From the NCBI RefSeq assembly GCF_023101145.1, contig NZ_CP073714.1, positions 372,001-436,000 on the forward strand: 64,000 bases of DNA, written 5' to 3'. The position numbers were made by a program, and so were the translations under genes. Under the pieces are notes generated by a model. The model searched no databases and was not told where the DNA came from. It saw only the letters and a program-made list of their open reading frames with translations. The DNA comes from Paenibacillus pabuli. Lineage in GTDB: Bacteria > Bacillota > Bacilli > Paenibacillales > Paenibacillaceae. This document shows positions 61,064-64,000 of this stretch, in pieces (within the stretch, counting starts at the first letter, position 1; the number at the start of each line of letters is the position of its first letter).

Positions 61064-61915
61064 CTATCGATGTTCTTTGCGATAGCGAAGCGGCGTGGTC
61101 CCGGTCACCTGTTTGAACGTTTTATTAAAGTGGGCTGTATGCTCGAATCCTACCTTCTCCGCAATCAGTTGCACCCGTTCCTGGGTGGACAGTAAACGTC
61201 TCTGTGCCTCCCGAACCCGGGTAATACGCAAATATTCGCTGAATCGAAATCCGGTAAAACGACTAAACATCCGGCTCAAATAAGATGGGCTGATATAAAA
61301 TCGTGCTGCGGCCTCTTCCAGTGTAAGGGGTTCGCTATAATGATTGTTCACGTAAGTGACGATCTCACTGATCTTATCCTGCATTGGATGATGCGAAGCC
61401 GGAGAGGATTGTCGAGTATTCTCTTCAACCCGGTGGATCTGAATCAGGATTTGGGCAAGCAGGCTTCTCACCACGATTTCATAATGAGGTCTGCGCTCCC
61501 TGCATTCTTGCAGCATCTGCCACAACATCCGTTCGATCTCGGGTTGTTCCGCATCAGGGAAGTGCAGCAGCCTTGAGCGATCGAAGGGAAGCAGACCACA
61601 TATTCCAAGCTCCATTCCGGTGGCAAAAGAAGGTGAAAATCCGATCAGGATTCGTTCAAAGCCAGGAATACTTCCTTTGGACGTCGTATGTACATCATGG
61701 GGGTTGATCAGGATCAAATCCCCTTTGCGGGCGGTAAGAAGCTGACCATTCATGGAATAGACGCGTTCTCCTTCAAGCAGATAATACAGTTCGTAAAAAG
61801 GGTGAGCATGAGGCTGTGGCATGGCGTTCCCGTCGTGTCTGCTCATATGTTCAATGGTGAATGAACCCTCACCAATTCGATATTTGGGTCCAATCCGATC
61901 CTCTATAACACTCAT
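61064..61915 (-). CDS. AraC-family regulator with N-terminal cupin-like sensor
   Basis: This 283-residue regulator has an N-terminal cupin arabinose-type domain (PQPHAHPFYELYYLLEGERV, then KGDLILINPHDVHTT) and a C-terminal double helix-turn-helix (LTLEEAAARFYISPSYLSRM, then RVQLIAEKVGFEHTAHFNKT, then FKQVTGTTPLRYRK). The ATG at 61915 follows GAGGGGAGA. A perfect cre site lies 70-83 bases upstream. It converges with the polygalacturonase gene and probably controls pectin-fragment use; the target is inferred from position. Confidence 0.92.
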   Translation of the reverse strand: MSVIEDRIGPKYRIGEGSFTIEHMSRHDGNAMPQPHAHPFYELYYLLEGERVYSMNGQLLTARKGDLILINPHDVHTTSKGSIPGFERILIGFSPSFATGMELGICGLLPFDRSRLLHFPDAEQPEIERMLWQMLQECRERRPHYEIVVRSLLAQILIQIHRVEENTRQSSPASHHPMQDKISEIVTYVNNHYSEPLTLEEAAARFYISPSYLSRMFSRFTGFRFSEYLRITRVREAQRRLLSTQERVQLIAEKVGFEHTAHFNKTFKQVTGTTPLRYRKEHR

Positions 61916-61984
61916 AACACGTCTCCCCTCTGCGCCAGCTGATTTACGGTTAATATCCATATCATAACGGAAAATCCAGTTTGT

Positions 61985-61998
61985 TGTAAACGCTATCA
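61985..61998. promoter_or_regulatory. cre site upstream of the AraC regulator gene
   Basis: TGTAAACGCTATCA fits TGWAANCGNTNWCA at every position, with T on both sides as in the longer consensus. It suggests CcpA repression of the regulator, or of the divergent cupin gene. Confidence 0.75.
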
Positions 61999-62174
61999 TT
62001 TGTGATGATGGCCCAACCAGACGAAATGAATAGCATGCGGATGGAATGATTTTTGGCAAGCTTATACATGCTGTAAAGGTGACAAAAGTCTATACATGTT
62101 TTACAGTAGGGGGAGTGAGGCTAACCTCTGGATCGGGGAGTCTCCAATTCGATTTGGAAGGAAGGAAACAGAAT

Positions 62175-62633
62175 ATGACGACACATGAATTATCGCCACT
62201 CGTTGCTGCTTTGAATATGCAGCCGCACGTTGAAGGCGGTTGGTATAAGGAAGAATGGAAGGCATCGTATCAAATTCCACAATCCGTACTGCCGGATACA
62301 TACTCGGGCCCTCGATTCTCGGCTAGTTCGACGTACTTCCTGCTGCACTCGCATGAAATCTCGGAATGGCATACCGTTTTGTCTGATGAGCTCTGGTTGT
62401 GGCACAGTGGCAGTCCGATTGAATTGAAATTGGGCGGCAATGGGGAAAACCCAGAAAATGAAGAAGTTCTTGTGTTGGGTATGGATATTGCTGCGGGGCA
62501 ATCGCCACAGGTGCTCGTTCCTGCCGGAGTATGGCAAACAGCACGTCCGCTGGGCGACGAGCCTGTGCTGGTAACGTGCGTTGTAGCGCCAGGTTTCCAT
62601 TTTGATGATTTCAAACTGGTTTCCAAAGGCTAA
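62175..62633 (+). CDS. Cupin DUF985-family protein
   Basis: This 152-residue single-domain cupin of the DUF985/YML079w type has LNMQPHVEGGWYKEEWK, SSTYFLLHSHEISEWHTVLS, DELWLWHSGSPIEL, QVLVPAGVWQTARP and CVVAPGFHFDDFKL. The function of the family is not well settled; sugar-related binding or epimerase-like roles have been suggested from structure. The ATG at 62175 follows GGAAGGAAGG; the longer open frame upstream has no ribosome site. It is divergent from the AraC gene. Confidence 0.9.
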   Translation: MTTHELSPLVAALNMQPHVEGGWYKEEWKASYQIPQSVLPDTYSGPRFSASSTYFLLHSHEISEWHTVLSDELWLWHSGSPIELKLGGNGENPENEEVLVLGMDIAAGQSPQVLVPAGVWQTARPLGDEPVLVTCVVAPGFHFDDFKLVSKG

Positions 62634-62656
62634 TATAACCATAAATGGACAAGCAA

Positions 62657-62699
62657 AATCCCGATCCAGGTTGCGTGTGCATCCAGATCGGGATTTTTT
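62657..62699 (+). terminator. Terminator of the cupin gene
   Basis: AATCCCGATC pairs perfectly with GATCGGGATT around a 19-base loop and is followed by six T. Confidence 0.88.
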
Positions 62700-62730
62700 G
62701 ATGTTTTATAGCTTTGATTATATATTGAAG

Positions 62731-63558
62731 TTAGAAGTTAAAGTTGTCCGGATCGGAACCAAATCGCTTGTTCTCATTCAATTGACTGATGCGTTCGAGT
62801 TCTTCCGCGGTCAACTCGAAATCATACAGGTCTGCATTATCGCGTATGCGCTGTGGCGTAACGGATTTAGGGATGGTCACAATTCCATTTTGCAGATCCC
62901 AACGCAGAATCACCTGTGCCGGTGATTTGCTGTACTTGGCAGCGATGTCCTGAAGAAGTGGATGCTCCAAAAGATGTCCCTGACCCAGTGGCGACCAGGC
63001 TTCAATCTGGATCTGATGTTTGCTGCAATACTCCCGAAGCTCTGTCTGGATTAACATCGGATGCAGTTCCACCTGATTCACAGCAGGTTTAATGGTGGCA
63101 TCGGTCATCAGGTCCTCCAGATGGTGAATCTGGAAGTTACTCACCCCAATGGCGCGGATGCGTCCTTCCTTATGCAGCTTCTCCAGCGCTCTCCATGTAT
63201 CCTTGTACTTGCCTTTGACAGGCCAGTGGATCAGATAGAGGTCCAGATATTCCAGTTCCAGGCGTTCCATGCTTGCTTCAAAAGCGGCCAGTGTAGATTC
63301 GTAACCTTGGTCCGCGTTCCACACTTTGGTGGTAATGAAGAGATCCTCGCGAGCGATTCCGGATTCACGAATACCCTGAGCTACACCCGTTTCGTTGTTA
63401 TACGCTTTCGCTGTATCGATACTGCGATAACCTGCCTGGATAGCCGTTTTGACGGCTTCAACCACTTCTTCTCCATCTTTAACCTTAAATACACCAAAAC
63501 CCAGCCAAGGCATTTTGACTCCGTTATAAAGTGTCGTTGTGTCCTGCACGTGTTTCAT
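62731..63558 (-). CDS. Aldo/keto reductase
   Basis: This 275-residue NADPH-dependent TIM-barrel reductase has the catalytic tetrad: Asp and Tyr in YRSIDTAKAYNNE, Lys in FITTKVW and His in LYLIHWPVKG. The cofactor region IPKSVTPQRIRDNADLYDFE is typical of the AKR5-like group (glyoxal/methylglyoxal reductase, YvgN type). It reduces aldehydes such as methylglyoxal. The ATG at 63558 follows GAGGAGG by 11 bases. It is monocistronic and ends facing the cupin terminator. Confidence 0.93.
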   Translation of the reverse strand: MKHVQDTTTLYNGVKMPWLGFGVFKVKDGEEVVEAVKTAIQAGYRSIDTAKAYNNETGVAQGIRESGIAREDLFITTKVWNADQGYESTLAAFEASMERLELEYLDLYLIHWPVKGKYKDTWRALEKLHKEGRIRAIGVSNFQIHHLEDLMTDATIKPAVNQVELHPMLIQTELREYCSKHQIQIEAWSPLGQGHLLEHPLLQDIAAKYSKSPAQVILRWDLQNGIVTIPKSVTPQRIRDNADLYDFELTAEELERISQLNENKRFGSDPDNFNF

Positions 63559-63894
63559 GGTCCGAAATTCCTCCTCTGATTCATTCATTATTCCATTATG
63601 TAATTACCCTGCTGACCGCCGGCCAATCGTATATGTATGACCGTCTATACTGATTATACTAAAACCTTTTTGGTAATGGAAAAGAATACGACCATTTCGA
63701 TAGGAAAAACCCCTCTTTTATCCTTTTTCGCCAGCCAGAGGTTTGGTTTTGACGCGTACCGGTGATAAGATGAAGTATACGAAATATGGAAACAGAAGCT
63801 TTCTATATAAAGGGATTAAATAAAGAGCACAGGAGCACGGGGAAGTTAGGTGTTATTAAACCCGTGTGATTAACGATAAAGGAGTAAGAATACG

Positions 63895-64000
63895 ATGGCT
63901 AAACCTAAACAAACCAAAAAAGCAGCAGCCTGGTCTCTCGTAGTTATGGGAGCGGGATTTGCAGCATCATTGCCGTTTCAAGGTGGTGTTGTAGGCAAAC
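63895..64000 (+). CDS. Membrane protein, 3'-truncated, possibly DUF445 family
   Basis: Only 35 residues are visible: a basic start MAKPKQTKKAAAW and a hydrophobic stretch SLVVMGAGFAASLPFQGG, then VVGK at the window edge. AAAGGAG lies nine bases before the ATG. The start resembles DUF445 membrane proteins, but too little is present to be sure. Confidence 0.5.
   Translation, partial: MAKPKQTKKAAAWSLVVMGAGFAASLPFQGGVVGK

Overview
The window looks like a chromosomal segment of a Paenibacillus-type Bacillota. The evidence is near-balanced base composition, strong AGGAGG-type ribosome sites, rho-independent terminators after many genes, several carbohydrate ABC transporters without their own ATPase, a YesM/YesN-type two-component pair, Spo0E-like phosphatases, a CdaS-type diadenylate cyclase, and perfect or near-perfect matches to Bacillota operators (cre, Fur, GlnR/TnrA, Fnr, sigma-D). 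No rRNA, tRNA, CRISPR array, transposase or phage gene was seen.

Layout. 0-8.2 kb: a sugar ABC transporter (binding protein cut by the window edge, two permeases, ATPase), a membrane protein, then namZ and nagZ, a cell-wall amino-sugar salvage operon whose two glycosidases lack signal peptides. 8.3-13.3 kb: a secreted beta-lactamase-fold serine hydrolase, a chemoreceptor with a sigma-D promoter, and azlC-azlD. 13.4-20.4 kb: a polyuronide cluster (uronate-dehydrogenase-like enzyme, SGNH esterase, heparinase II/III-like lyase, an unrecognised 646-residue protein, GH88 hydrolase) with a cre site. 20.6-25.8 kb: a methyltransferase, a nine-repeat Ig-like secreted protein, and a split chromate transporter with an Lrp-type regulator. 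26.0-29.5 kb: an NreABC-like sensor system and a divergent fnr. 29.7-36.7 kb: a GNAT enzyme, a Fur-boxed 51-residue protein, a secreted protein gene broken by an amber codon, cdaS, leucine dehydrogenase, a LipA-type lipase and a lipoprotein. 36.7-42.2 kb: LysR/old-yellow-enzyme and TetR/MFS divergent pairs, and an LLM flavin enzyme.

42.3-46.9 kb is the most interesting part. Two paralogous HTH-plus-helical-repeat receptors of the RRNPP type sit behind near-identical promoters. The first is followed, with a 38-base overlap, by a 42-codon gene for a secreted peptide that looks like a Phr-type pheromone precursor. Two duplicated Spo0E-like phosphatases and a small membrane protein follow. The arrangement suggests a peptide-signalling module feeding the Spo0A phosphorelay.

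47.1-55.1 kb: a YesMN-type pair and a second sugar ABC system with a TIM-barrel protein and an FAD oxidoreductase. 55.7-58.9 kb: a glnQHMP-like amino-acid ABC operon on the minus strand, behind two GlnR/TnrA-type sites. 59.3-63.6 kb: a GH28 polygalacturonase, an AraC regulator with a cre site, a DUF985 cupin and an aldo-keto reductase. A membrane protein gene starts at the right edge.

Two dispersed non-coding repeat families each occur twice. One is a 233-bp element with terminal inverted repeats (2785-3017; internally deleted copy at 51829-51912), both copies inside ABC sugar operons. The other is a 193-bp element (4299-4491; 55217-55409) in which four AACGAA motifs keep exactly the same 50/86/50-base spacing and a dyad orientation.
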